From Deltaproteobacteria bacterium (GTDB lineage: Bacteria > Desulfobacterota > GWC2-55-46), in contig JAIOIE010000021.1 of NCBI GenBank assembly GCA_019912665.1, forward strand, positions 417,018 to 481,017: 64,000 nt of DNA, in the 5' to 3' direction. Positions 17,554 through 26,096 of this stretch are shown here, piece after piece (the first letter of the stretch is position 1; every line of letters begins with the position of its first letter). The notes below the pieces were generated by a model. The model saw nothing but the letters and a program-made list of their open reading frames with translations. It was not told where the DNA came from and made no database searches. A program made the translations under genes and the position numbers.

Positions 17554-19059
17554 ATGCGAAAAATCGTCTTCATCGAGCCTAACCCGCCGGATTTCCACAT
17601 TTTTACGAGAATGCCCCTTCCGAGGCTAGGCACGGTGCTCCTCGGTACCAGGCTCCGGCAAAGCGGCTATGAGGTGAAAAGCTACGTCGAATCCGTCGGA
17701 GAGCTCGATCTCAAGGACGTCCTGAGCGCCGACCTGGTCTGTATTTCCACCATCACTTCGACATCCAGCAGGTCTTACGAAATAGCCAAGCTCGTGAGGA
17801 AAGCCGGGATACCCGTTGCCATGGGCGGCCCCCATGTCACATACCTCCCGGAGGAGGCCCTCCAGTACGCTGATTACGTGCTCCGCGGCGAGGCTGACGA
17901 CGTCATAGTTGACTTCATAAAGGCGCTCGAGACCGGAAAAGGGCTCGACAAGATAGCCGGGCTTTCGTATTACAAGGACGGCGCCATAAAGCACAACTCT
18001 ACCGCGCCCTTCTGCAAGGACCTCGACACGCTCCCTGCCCCGGACTTCAGCCTCATAAGCGGCATGGAGACGGAGAACATAAGGAAGCTCACCATAGCGC
18101 CGATCATGACTTCGAGGGGTTGCCCTTATGATTGCAGCTTCTGCTCGGTCACCGGCATGTTCGGCCAGAAATACAGGTTCAGGAGCAAGGAACGGGTCAT
18201 AGAGGAGCTCGAGAACCACAGGAAGTACGGCGGGAACTGGGTCTTCTTCTACGACGACAACTTCTGCGCCCACAAGAAGAGGACCAAGGAACTCCTCTCG
18301 ACTATGATCGAAAAAAGACTCACGCCCAATTGGACGGCCCAGGTGCGTGTGGAGATAGCGAAGGACCAGGAGCTACTGGACCTCATGCGGAAATCGAAAT
18401 GCCACACCGTCTACATAGGGCTCGAGTCCATAAACCCGCAGACCCTCAAGCTCTACAATAAGCAGCAGTCGGTCGAGGACATTACGAACTGCATAAGGAC
18501 GCTCCACAAGAACGGCATAAGGATACACGGCATGTTCGTCTTCGGCTCGGACCAGGACACGACCGACACCATCGCCGAGACAGTGAGGTTCGCGAAGAAG
18601 AACGACCTCGAATCGGTCCAGTTCCTTATACTTACGCCGCTACCCGGCACTAAATGCTACAGGGATCTCGAGAGCGAGGGGCGCATCATCAGCAAGGACT
18701 GGAGCCTCTATGACGCGCACCACGTTGTCTTCGAGCCCAAGCTCATGAGCTACTACGAGCTTCAGACCGAGACCATGAGGGCGACGAAGGAATTCTATTC
18801 GCTCTGGCAGATAGCGAGGAGGGCCGCGCGTTTCGACCTCTTCAACGTCGGCATAAAGACCTACGGCCACAGCCTCACCAAGAAGTGGATAAAGAACAAC
18901 CAGTACTTCGTCGAGTACACCAGGGCCCTCACCAGCGCGGGCAAGAAGATAGAGCTTGCGGCCAAAAAGACCGCAGAGGACGTAAAAGAGAAGTTCCGGC
19001 AGATAGAGCTTGCCGGCGGCGTCCCCGGACAGAGCGCCGGGTCCCCGTACAACCGCTGA
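17554..19059 (+). CDS. B12-binding domain radical SAM protein
   Basis: The N-terminal part (LRQSGYEVKSYVES through MGGPHVTYLPEEAL) is a cobalamin-binding-like Rossmann domain. The radical SAM core has the [4Fe-4S] motif CPYDCSFC (Cys 190, 194, 197), then FFYDDNF and YIGLESINPQTL. The C-terminal 100 residues are a helical cap seen in the BchE/P-methylase-like class. At 501 aa it fits this class. The reaction is not predictable: members perform methylations, ring contractions or lipid modifications. It is followed, 7 bases later, by a lytic transglycosylase gene, so the two are probably co-transcribed. Confidence 0.88.
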   Translation: MRKIVFIEPNPPDFHIFTRMPLPRLGTVLLGTRLRQSGYEVKSYVESVGELDLKDVLSADLVCISTITSTSSRSYEIAKLVRKAGIPVAMGGPHVTYLPEEALQYADYVLRGEADDVIVDFIKALETGKGLDKIAGLSYYKDGAIKHNSTAPFCKDLDTLPAPDFSLISGMETENIRKLTIAPIMTSRGCPYDCSFCSVTGMFGQKYRFRSKERVIEELENHRKYGGNWVFFYDDNFCAHKKRTKELLSTMIEKRLTPNWTAQVRVEIAKDQELLDLMRKSKCHTVYIGLESINPQTLKLYNKQQSVEDITNCIRTLHKNGIRIHGMFVFGSDQDTTDTIAETVRFAKKNDLESVQFLILTPLPGTKCYRDLESEGRIISKDWSLYDAHHVVFEPKLMSYYELQTETMRATKEFYSLWQIARRAARFDLFNVGIKTYGHSLTKKWIKNNQYFVEYTRALTSAGKKIELAAKKTAEDVKEKFRQIELAGGVPGQSAGSPYNR

Positions 19060-19066
19060 AGGTGCC

Positions 19067-20494
19067 ATGATAAGACCGACTCTCCTTGCCGCCGCGCTCT
19101 CGTTGACGTTCTTCGCCGCCCCCTCGTCGGCTTCGACCCCGGACGCAGGCTTGCAGGCCGTGACCGAAGGGGAATCGCAATTCGCTTCCCTTATCCAGGA
19201 TACATCCCAGCCGCTCTCAAATGAGGCGCTCTCCGCGCGCGCCGGGCAGAATTTCCAGAGCATCGCCCCCTTAAGGTATGCTTACGCGCTGCCCTCTTGC
19301 GGCACCGGCTCTGAAGCAGGGATAATCCATTATGATTACACCGATTCCGCGCCCGAGGTGAAAGCGCCCTCTTGCCAGGCGGCCGGCCCGGTTGCCGCCG
19401 GCCACGCCCTGCCCCCGTTCCTCGTGGCCGAGGCCTCGATAGAGGAGGCGATGGAAGCCGGAGAAGTGCCCGGCCTTCCGGAAATCCCCATCGTGGTCAA
19501 CAAGAACGTCGAATCCTTCATAAGATACTTTCAGACGAACGGGCGGAAGCACTTTGAAAAATGGCTCGACCGGAGCGCGGAGTACATGCACATGCTCCAG
19601 GGGATACTCCGCGAGAACGGCCTCCCCGAAGACCTCTCCTACATAGCATTGATAGAGAGCGGGCTAAACCCGACCGTAAGGTCCCACGCGAACGCCGTGG
19701 GCATGTGGCAGTTCATAAAGGGCACGGCCGTAAGGTACGGCCTCAGGGTGGACTGGTGGATAGACGAGAGGAGGGACCCTGAGAAGGCCACATACGCGGC
19801 GGCCAGCTATCTTAAGAACCTTTACGGTATGTTCGGCTCGTGGTACCTCGCGGCTGCAAGCTACAATGCCGGAGAGGGAAGGGTCGCCAGGGCCATAAAG
19901 AAGCAGGGCACAGAAGACTTCTGGGAGCTCGCCAGCAGGAAAAAGGCCCTTCACAGGGAGACGAGGGAATACGTGCCCAAGTACCTTGCCGCCCTTACGA
20001 TAGCCAAGGACCCGGAACTCTACGGCTTCAGCCCGGTCGTCTTCACGGAAGGGCTCCGTTATGACAAGGTCCCGGTGAAACAGGCAACCGACCTCCGTGT
20101 AATCGCCTCAGCGGCCGGCACGACTGTCGAGGAGATAAGGGAGCTGAACCCCGAGCTTCTACGCTGGTTCACCCCGCCCGACTACCCCGGCTACCAGGTA
20201 AAGATACCTGCGGGCAGTGCCGAGATGTTCATGGAGAACATGAAGAAGGTCCCGCCTGCCAAGAGGGTCTCTTTCGTACGGCATAAGATAAAGCGCGGCG
20301 AAACGCTTGGCAGGATAGCAGCCAAATACAGGACCGAGATAAAGCCCATAATTCACCTTAACGAGAACCTCAACCCAAAGAGGCTCAGGCCCGGCACAGT
20401 TATAATGATACCGGTCAGGGCCGACCGCAGCGCGTCGATTGACAGCCCCTTTGCGGCAATCGAAGCGGTAACCGTTACGGAGCCGCAGGGCTGA
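19067..20494 (+). CDS. mltD: Membrane-bound lytic transglycosylase D-like, SLT + LysM
   Basis: This peptidoglycan lytic transglycosylase starts at ATG 19067, with GAAGGTG just upstream and a signal peptide MIRPTLLAAALSLTFFAAPSS. The GH23 catalytic Glu lies in ALIESGLNPTVRSHANAVGMWQ. NAGEGRVARAI and the long DWWIDERRDPEKAT loop are characteristic of MltD. After about residue 340 the protein has a YkuD/LysM-like link and one clear LysM domain (HKIKRGETLGRIAAKY...RLRPGTVIMIP). E. coli MltD has more LysM units. No lipobox cysteine is seen near the signal cleavage site, so it may be soluble in the periplasm. Confidence 0.92.
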   Translation: MIRPTLLAAALSLTFFAAPSSASTPDAGLQAVTEGESQFASLIQDTSQPLSNEALSARAGQNFQSIAPLRYAYALPSCGTGSEAGIIHYDYTDSAPEVKAPSCQAAGPVAAGHALPPFLVAEASIEEAMEAGEVPGLPEIPIVVNKNVESFIRYFQTNGRKHFEKWLDRSAEYMHMLQGILRENGLPEDLSYIALIESGLNPTVRSHANAVGMWQFIKGTAVRYGLRVDWWIDERRDPEKATYAAASYLKNLYGMFGSWYLAAASYNAGEGRVARAIKKQGTEDFWELASRKKALHRETREYVPKYLAALTIAKDPELYGFSPVVFTEGLRYDKVPVKQATDLRVIASAAGTTVEEIRELNPELLRWFTPPDYPGYQVKIPAGSAEMFMENMKKVPPAKRVSFVRHKIKRGETLGRIAAKYRTEIKPIIHLNENLNPKRLRPGTVIMIPVRADRSASIDSPFAAIEAVTVTEPQG

Positions 20495-20632
20495 TTTTCG
20501 TTCCCGGCCTTTCGTGAGTCAACCGAAGCGCTCTCTTCTCCCTTCAGACAGGTTATATCTTCACACTTCCGCACCTCTTCCCCATTTACATGAAAGCCTT
20601 ATGGTGATATGTTTTACACTATAATAAAGTTG

Positions 20633-20710
20633 AGGCAACCTCTAAAAATTAGAGATTTTTTCCCGCGATCAAGGAAGGCCGGGGAAAAGATCAATTTTTA
20701 GAGATTGCCT
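20633..20710. repeat. R1 dispersed repeat, copy a (short form)
   Basis: This 78-bp element has imperfect terminal inverted repeats: AGGCAACCTCTAAAAATT at the left and AATTTTTAGAGATTGCCT at the right (17 of 18 positions complementary). It ends 14 bases before the moeA start codon. Other copies are at 31724, 33702 and 39575. No coding capacity; the structure is MITE-like. Confidence 0.8.
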
Positions 20711-20724
20711 TGAAAGGGTGTATC

Positions 20725-21963
20725 ATGATCTCCGTAAGAGAAGCCCTCGAAACCATACTCAGGGAAATAAGGCCGCTCGGAGTTGAGAGCGTCCCGGTTG
20801 AGCAGGCGCTCGGCAGGGTGCTCGGTGAGGACATCAAGGCCAGGGGCGGCAACCCTCCCTGGGACAACTCCGCCATGGACGGCTACGCGCTACGCGCTGC
20901 CGACACTGCCGGCGCTTCGCCGGAAAAGCCGGTCAGGCTTAAGGTGCTCTACGACCTGCCGGCAGGCCAGACGCCCAGGGGGCCTGTCGCGGGAGGGGCC
21001 GCTGTCCGCATCATGACCGGCGCGCCCGTGCCACAGGGGGCCGATTCGGTTGTAATGGTCGAGAGGACCCAGCCGGGCGACGGATTCGTGCTCGTAAAGG
21101 CGCAGGCGAGGCCAGGCGATAACATAAGACGCCAGGGCGAGGACTTCAAGGCTGGCGAGACAGTAATGGGGAAAGGCGCGCTCATACGCCCCTCAGAGGT
21201 GAGCATGCTCGCTACGGTCGGCGTGCCGTTCGTCTTCGTGCACAAAAGGCCCCGCGTAGCCGTCATATCTACCGGCGACGAGCTCTCGGACATATTCGAG
21301 GCCCCGGGCTTCGGAAAGATAACTAACAGCAACGGCTACGCGCTCTCCGCGCTCGTGACGGCTGTCGGCGCCGCGCCTGTACAACTTGGCATTGCGAGGG
21401 ACACGAGGGAAAGCCTCCGCGAAAAGCTCGAGCTCGCGATGGCTGCCGACTGCATCGTATCCTCGGGCGGCGTTTCGGTCGGCGACTACGATTTCGTGAA
21501 GGACGTACTCAAGGAAATGGGCTCGTCAATGATCTTCTGGAAGGTGGCCATGAAGCCCGGGAAACCCCTCGCCTTCGGCGTTATCGGCGGAAAGCCCGCG
21601 TTCGGCCTTCCGGGTAATCCTGTATCCTCGATGGTGGCTTTCGAGCAGTTCGTAAGGCCGTCGTTACTCAAGATGTGCGGAAGGAAGGACCTCTTCAGGC
21701 GGGCGTTCGAGGCGCGCATAACAAAAGACCTGAAGATCAAGCCCGGCAGGATGAACTTCATAAGGGCCGAGCTATCCCTCGAGGACGGAGCCTTTATTGC
21801 CACCCCGCTTGACGGCCAGGGCTCGGGCATGATATCCACCATGGTCAGGGCCAACTCCTTCATAATAGTGCCTGAGGGCTCCGAGGGATTCAGGGCCGGA
21901 GAGACTGTAAAGGTACAGCCCTTTGACGAGGCCGTCCTCGGAAGCGCGCTCCCCGCCTGTTGA
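20725..21963 (+). CDS. moeA: Molybdopterin molybdotransferase
   Basis: This enzyme inserts molybdate into adenylylated molybdopterin, the last step of Mo-cofactor synthesis. ATG 20725 gives MISVREALETIL; a TTG at 20710 would start inside the R1 repeat and is unlikely. Typical features are PPWDNSAMDGYALRAAD, IMTGAPVPQGADSVVMVE and VISTGDEL. The MPT-binding domain has SNGYAL, SSGGVSVGDYDFVKDVL and FGLPGNPVSSMVAFEQFV. Length (412 aa) is standard. The neighbouring mtnA lies downstream, beyond repeat R2a. Confidence 0.96.
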   Translation: MISVREALETILREIRPLGVESVPVEQALGRVLGEDIKARGGNPPWDNSAMDGYALRAADTAGASPEKPVRLKVLYDLPAGQTPRGPVAGGAAVRIMTGAPVPQGADSVVMVERTQPGDGFVLVKAQARPGDNIRRQGEDFKAGETVMGKGALIRPSEVSMLATVGVPFVFVHKRPRVAVISTGDELSDIFEAPGFGKITNSNGYALSALVTAVGAAPVQLGIARDTRESLREKLELAMAADCIVSSGGVSVGDYDFVKDVLKEMGSSMIFWKVAMKPGKPLAFGVIGGKPAFGLPGNPVSSMVAFEQFVRPSLLKMCGRKDLFRRAFEARITKDLKIKPGRMNFIRAELSLEDGAFIATPLDGQGSGMISTMVRANSFIIVPEGSEGFRAGETVKVQPFDEAVLGSALPAC

Positions 21964-21995
21964 TACAACAGATTACATGGAACTCAAATCACATT

Positions 21996-22120
21996 CAGGC
22001 TGCTTAAAAAGCTCAAGATGCAAGGAGTCGAAAAACGAGGAATGAGGCGTACTTTTATTGTACGCCGGAGTGTCCAATTTTGAAGACGACGCAGCAGATT
22101 GGGTTTTTTCATCCGCCTGC
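21996..22120. repeat. R2 dispersed palindromic repeat, copy a
   Basis: This element of about 125 bp runs from CAGGCTGCTTAAAAAGCTC to the TTTTTTCATCCGCCTGC end. Its core hairpin GGCGTAC-TTTTATT-GTACGCC is at 22046-22066, and its outer ends are imperfect inverted repeats. A second copy with the same layout is at 33818. It lies between moeA and mtnA and may act as a structured spacer or terminator. Confidence 0.75.
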
Positions 22121-22134
22121 ATACGGAGAATGAG

Positions 22135-23172
22135 ATGTTCAAGACAGTGGAATGGAAGGACAATACCGTGGTGATGATTGACCAGCGGCTCCTGCCCGGA
22201 AAAGAGGTCTACAGGAGGTACCGGTCGCATAAGGACGTGGCCGGGGCCATAAAGGACATGGTAGTCCGGGGCGCCCCCGCGATAGGCGTTGCCGCAGCAA
22301 TGGGTGCGGCCCTCGGTGCCCTCAGGATAAAGGCCAGGGACTCGAAGGCCTTCAGGAAGGAGTTCGACAAGGTAACCGCGCTTATAGCCTCGGCCCGGCC
22401 CACGGCCGTTAACCTCTTCTGGGCTGTCGAGCGGATGAGGGGGGTCGTCGAATCCTCCCCAGGCCTCGATATTCCCGCCCTTAAGAAGAAGCTCGTCGGC
22501 GAGGCCTTGAGGATGCACAAGGAGGATATAGAGATAAACCGCCTTATCGGCAAGCACGGGGGGAAGCTCTTAAAGAGCGGCTCGGCCGTCCTTACGCACT
22601 GCAATGCCGGGGCGCTGGCCACCGCCGGATATGGAACCGCGCTCGGCGTCATAAGGGGCGCGATCGAGCAGAAGAAAAGGATTAAGGTCTATGCGGACGA
22701 GACCAGGCCTTTTCTGCAGGGCGCAAGACTCACGGCATGGGAGCTTAAGAAGGACGGGATAGACGTGACCCTCATAACCGACAACATGGCAGGCTACATG
22801 ATGAAAAAGGGGCTCATAGGCTCGGTCGTGGTCGGCGCTGACAGGATCGCGGCGAACGGGGATGTGGCAAACAAAATAGGAACCTATACGGTCGCTGTCC
22901 TCGCGAGGGAGCACGGGATCCCGTTCTATGTGGCGGCCCCGCTCTCTACAATTGACCTCAAGACACCGCACGGCGACCTCATCCCCATCGAGGAGAGGGA
23001 CCCTTCGGAGGTAACGCACATACAGAAGAGGCGGATAGCCCCCAAGGGCGTAGGCGTAAGGAACCCGGCCTTCGACGTCACGCCCGCAAGGCTCGTGACC
23101 GGCATAATAACCGAGAAGGGAGTCGTGCGGGCCCCTTATAAAAAGGGCCTCAAGGCGCTCTTCAAAAAATGA
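22135..23172 (+). CDS. mtnA: S-methyl-5-thioribose-1-phosphate isomerase
   Basis: This enzyme converts methylthioribose 1-phosphate to methylthioribulose 1-phosphate in methionine salvage. ATG 22135 (GGAGA upstream) begins [21 protein letters not shown]; the longer open frame from 22099 runs into repeat R2a. [34 protein letters not shown] (with the catalytic Cys) and DNMAGYMM...[21 protein letters not shown] (with the catalytic Asp) are all present. The length of 345 aa is normal. Next to it, 10 bases downstream, is a small membrane protein gene. Confidence 0.96.
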   Translation: MFKTVEWKDNTVVMIDQRLLPGKEVYRRYRSHKDVAGAIKDMVVRGAPAIGVAAAMGAALGALRIKARDSKAFRKEFDKVTALIASARPTAVNLFWAVERMRGVVESSPGLDIPALKKKLVGEALRMHKEDIEINRLIGKHGGKLLKSGSAVLTHCNAGALATAGYGTALGVIRGAIEQKKRIKVYADETRPFLQGARLTAWELKKDGIDVTLITDNMAGYMMKKGLIGSVVVGADRIAANGDVANKIGTYTVAVLAREHGIPFYVAAPLSTIDLKTPHGDLIPIEERDPSEVTHIQKRRIAPKGVGVRNPAFDVTPARLVTGIITEKGVVRAPYKKGLKALFKK

Positions 23173-23182
23173 AAGGCCGTTT

Positions 23183-23455
23183 ATGTCGATAACCGGTTTT
23201 ATGATAACGGTAGGCGTGGTCGTCGCCATGATACTCGTCTACAAGTACGCCGACCGGTTGGTGAAGAAGATGGACCCGGGTACGGTCAAGACCCTCAACT
23301 GGATAGGTTTCATAGTTGGCGTGGCGGGCGGCATACTATGGTATGCCACTTCAAACGGCATATTCATGTTCATAACCCTCGCCGGGGTCCTGGCCTATTT
23401 CCTTTTTTACGGATATGACAGCATGGAAGAGAAGGAAAAACACGGCAATCCGTAA
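23183..23455 (+). CDS. Small membrane protein of unknown function
   Basis: This 90-aa product has three predicted hydrophobic segments, at about residues 4-20, 40-58 and 62-77, and a charged C-terminus (SMEEKEKHGNP). AAAGG precedes ATG 23183. It directly follows mtnA, so co-transcription is likely. No family recognised. Confidence 0.65.
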   Translation: MSITGFMITVGVVVAMILVYKYADRLVKKMDPGTVKTLNWIGFIVGVAGGILWYATSNGIFMFITLAGVLAYFLFYGYDSMEEKEKHGNP

Positions 23456-23464
23456 GCACTCCCC

Positions 23465-23492
23465 TTGACGCCCTCCGATGCTGGTATATACT
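23465..23492 (+). promoter_or_regulatory. Sigma-70-type promoter for the 23542 gene
   Basis: TTGACG (23465-23470) and TATACT (23487-23492) with a 16-base spacer lie 50 bases upstream of ATG 23542. Confidence 0.55.
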
Positions 23493-23541
23493 TTTTTATA
23501 TGCGGCATAAAAACCAGCAACTTAAAAAGAGGGGGGCAGAA

Positions 23542-24093
23542 ATGAGGAAAAGCAACTTCTTCCGACTGGCTGCAGCTTTTGGCTTGTTATTCGCCGTTGC
23601 CGCACCTTCCGCCTATGCTGCCGGCGAGAGGACCGGCGCAGGAGCGGACGTCGAGAAGTTCAAGACGCAGATACAGGAAGATACCGATCTCTCCCAGTCC
23701 GATATCGACGCGATAGAGCCTCAGCTCAACGAGTTCGCCCAGCGCGATGCGGACCCCCAGGCGGTATCCGACCTGGCCAAGACGGCCGTTGACAACGACT
23801 GCACCGGCCCCTGCCTGAGGGACGTGCTCGCCAGCATGAGCTCCGCGATGCAAAGAGGGCTCTCTGACAGCGACGCTCATGACATGGTCTCACAGACGCT
23901 CCGCGACCAGGTACAGGCCCGCGAGGGCGAGGTGACCGACCCTGCCGACCTCGGCAGTGACATACGCGCGAGCGTGGATTCGCAGCTTGCTGGCATGCCC
24001 GGCGGTGAGCCCGGCGCCGGTGCGATGGGCGGCGGCACCACTGGCGGAGGCACCATGAGCGGCGATGCCGGACAGACCGGCCAGGCTTACTGA
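23542..24093 (+). CDS. Secreted hypothetical protein with Gly-rich tail
   Basis: The start is ATG 23542, after a G-rich ribosome-binding site (GAGGGGGG). A signal peptide (MRKSNFFRLAAAFGLLFAVAAP, cleavage near AYA) is followed by a helical acidic body. That body contains two cysteines in DNDCTGPCLRD. The protein ends in a low-complexity Gly/Thr/Met tail (GGGTTGGGTMSG). The mature protein of about 155 aa is probably periplasmic. No family recognised. Confidence 0.65.
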   Translation: MRKSNFFRLAAAFGLLFAVAAPSAYAAGERTGAGADVEKFKTQIQEDTDLSQSDIDAIEPQLNEFAQRDADPQAVSDLAKTAVDNDCTGPCLRDVLASMSSAMQRGLSDSDAHDMVSQTLRDQVQAREGEVTDPADLGSDIRASVDSQLAGMPGGEPGAGAMGGGTTGGGTMSGDAGQTGQAY

Positions 24094-24250
24094 CCGGCAG
24101 GACGGATTATCTATCCGTAGTGCGGACTGCGAGACCGAAAGGGCCGGAAACGGGCTGATCGAAATATGCGGTAACCCATTGCGGAAAGGCGGCATCGGGA
24201 CCTTTCCGCGCACCGCTAAGCGAGCGCCTCGGAAGGACTAATTGGAACTT
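24094..24250 (+). ncRNA. Candidate structured RNA between the 23542 gene and a terminator
   Basis: A 9-bp perfect hairpin GCGGAAAGG/CCTTTCCGC (24181-24189 with 24201-24209) is enclosed by a second helix GCGGT/ACCGC (24168-24172 with 24212-24216). The strong terminator at 24251 follows. No open reading frame covers it. It could be a 3'-UTR structure or a small RNA; it matches no riboswitch consensus I know. Confidence 0.35.
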
Positions 24251-24278
24251 GCCCCGCCTTTAAGGCGGGGCTTTTTAT
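24251..24278 (+). terminator. Strong rho-independent terminator
   Basis: The stem GCCCCGCCTT/AAGGCGGGGC is at 24251-24271 and is followed by TTTTTATTTT. Confidence 0.9.
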
Positions 24279-24366
24279 TTTCGCGAGAGAATTTTTGCGG
24301 TGGAAACTTCGAGTAATCACACGGAGGGAATCATCACCCCTTGCACGTCAAGGGGGTTCCCTGCTC

Positions 24367-25269
24367 TCAATTTTTAAACCTTTTTCGCAAAACCACCAGA
24401 CCTGCCAGCCCGGAGCCCAAAAGCAGCATCGTGCCAGGTTCAGGTACGGTGCTTGACGGAGGTGTAAGGGAAAACTGGTTTACATTGAAATAACTCGCAT
24501 ACTGCCAGGTCGGATCGATTGTGATAACGGGGTCTGCAAATGCAGACGCATATCCATATTTTGCGTTATAGAAATCCGAATACAATCTAATGCTGGTATA
24601 TGCATATAACTCAATTTCATAAATGCTATCCAACTGAGACTCTTTCAGGAACAGGCTGATTGTATCTTCCTTCTGGAGGGAGCCTGGGGTGGAATGACTT
24701 CTGCTAATCCCGTCAGTAAATGAACTGGTCGGGCATGAGCAATCCAGTCTGGCTACAGCATACCAGGTCGAGTTCGAATCGCCTGAAACACTTAAAGAAT
24801 ACGCCATGAGCAAGGGAACTTCAAAGCCGCTCCCGATTAGCGACTCCGGAATGTTTCCATCAGTTGCCGTGACTAAAAAACCATATATATTGCGAGCCAT
24901 GCCAATCGCAGCCACACTCGATCCGGAGGCGGAATAGTATGCGTCCATGTTGATGGACACATTAGTAAGGGCAGCGGGGCTTGTTCCGCCATAAGCCTCT
25001 GACTCGATGTATGCGGATGCTGAAGAACCATTTGCCTGGACCTGCGTACCCCCGCCGTTTATACTCACGGCCTCTAACTCCGAGGTTATCCGTTCAGAAC
25101 CCCCGACCAAACCCAAGCCATAATTGTACGTAACTTCAGCATAGGGTAGACAATATGCGACCGTAGGTGCTGAAATAGCTAAAAAAACAATGGCTGGGAC
25201 AAAAAGAATCCAGTTCACGGGCGAAACGATCCATTGCTTTACTCTTGACCGCTCTTTCGAATCTGACAT
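24367..25269 (-). CDS. PEP-CTERM sorting domain-containing exported protein
   Basis: This 300-aa exported protein has the C-terminal tripartite signal recognised by exosortase. It begins with VPEPGTM, then has a hydrophobic segment LLLGSGLAGLVVL and ends in basic RKRFKN. The N-terminus has a hydrophobic segment at residues 17-38 after a charged stretch, probably a long signal peptide. The middle is rich in Ser, Ala, Tyr and Asn without a known domain. The gene is AT-rich compared with its neighbours. No exosortase gene is in the window. A sigma-54 promoter match lies about 145 bases upstream (25412-25427), as is common for PEP-CTERM genes controlled by PrsK/PrsR. Confidence 0.88.
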   Translation of the reverse strand: MSDSKERSRVKQWIVSPVNWILFVPAIVFLAISAPTVAYCLPYAEVTYNYGLGLVGGSERITSELEAVSINGGGTQVQANGSSASAYIESEAYGGTSPAALTNVSINMDAYYSASGSSVAAIGMARNIYGFLVTATDGNIPESLIGSGFEVPLLMAYSLSVSGDSNSTWYAVARLDCSCPTSSFTDGISRSHSTPGSLQKEDTISLFLKESQLDSIYEIELYAYTSIRLYSDFYNAKYGYASAFADPVITIDPTWQYASYFNVNQFSLTPPSSTVPEPGTMLLLGSGLAGLVVLRKRFKN

Positions 25270-25411
25270 TGAGAACCTCTCCTTTAAACCAGCTGATTTT
25301 TATTCCCTTTCCGTTTGGAGGAACTTTTCTAAACCGGTTTTTGAACACATGAAAATCGAAAATTTTCTCATTTGGGATTTATTTTTCCCACAACTAAATA
25401 TTAAAAATTGA

Positions 25412-25427
25412 TGCAATAATAATGCCA
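25412..25427 (-). promoter_or_regulatory. Sigma-54 (-24/-12) promoter for the PEP-CTERM gene
   Basis: On the minus strand the sequence is TGGCATTATTATTGCA, with GG and GC exactly 10 bases apart as required (consensus TGGCAC-N5-TTGC). It lies in the AT-rich 307-base gap 25270-25576, in which no gene is visible. Confidence 0.6.
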
Positions 25428-25576
25428 AGTCACTAGAAACATTGTTTTTTCATGCTTGGTTTTCAAATTCAAAGTTGTCCTGTAAAATAAGTCGACATTT
25501 TTTTTGAAATAAATATGTAGAAGATGTAAAAGAATCTGACACGGAAGGGCCGGGAAAAACTACAAAGACGGCCCTC

Positions 25577-26026
25577 TCATAAAAACAGCTCCTCAAGGTC
25601 TTCCAGGGCCAGGCGCATGTTCGGGACGAGCGGGCCCTCTTTTGACAGCCTCTTCAGGTCTTCAAGGGAATACCACCCGAATGAGGGTATTTTTTCCGGC
25701 TCCATTACCCTGGGCTCCCCTGAAGCGATATCGCATAGGTACATCCTTACCATGAAATCACCCTCGGGCGAATGGGTCCTGTATTCGCCGAAAAGTCCTT
25801 TTACCCGCACCTCCACCCCGAGCTCTTCTCGTATTTCCCTTGCGACAGATTCCTCCCACCCCTCGCCAGACAGTTTTTTACCGCCCGGAGGCTCGACCCT
25901 CAGCCCGTGCTTCATGTTATGGACGAGGAGCACCTTCTTATCCTTTATTATTATTCCGGCAGACATCTCGCGCATGGAGACATTATGCTTTCCGCCGGAC
26001 AGGAAAACAACCCCTATTGCATCCAT
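25577..26026 (-). CDS. Nudix hydrolase (MutT-like)
   Basis: The Nudix box GEGWEESVAREIREELGV (pattern G-x5-E-x7-REUxEExGU) is present near residues 54-71, within a 149-aa single-domain protein. The EPPGGKKL lead-in and LEDLKRLSKEGPLVPN near the end resemble the MutT/8-oxo-dGTP diphosphatase group. The substrate is not determined. The start may be ATG 26026 or the internal ATG at 25975 (MREMSAGIIIK), which begins nearer the domain. It is divergent from the sensor kinase gene with 70 bases between them. Confidence 0.88.
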   Translation of the reverse strand: MDAIGVVFLSGGKHNVSMREMSAGIIIKDKKVLLVHNMKHGLRVEPPGGKKLSGEGWEESVAREIREELGVEVRVKGLFGEYRTHSPEGDFMVRMYLCDIASGEPRVMEPEKIPSFGWYSLEDLKRLSKEGPLVPNMRLALEDLEELFL

Positions 26027-26096
26027 TCCCCTATCACCCTGTTTTCCGTTGCGTTTACAACGCGGGCCTGCTATTATTGCCTAATAAATAGGCAGA

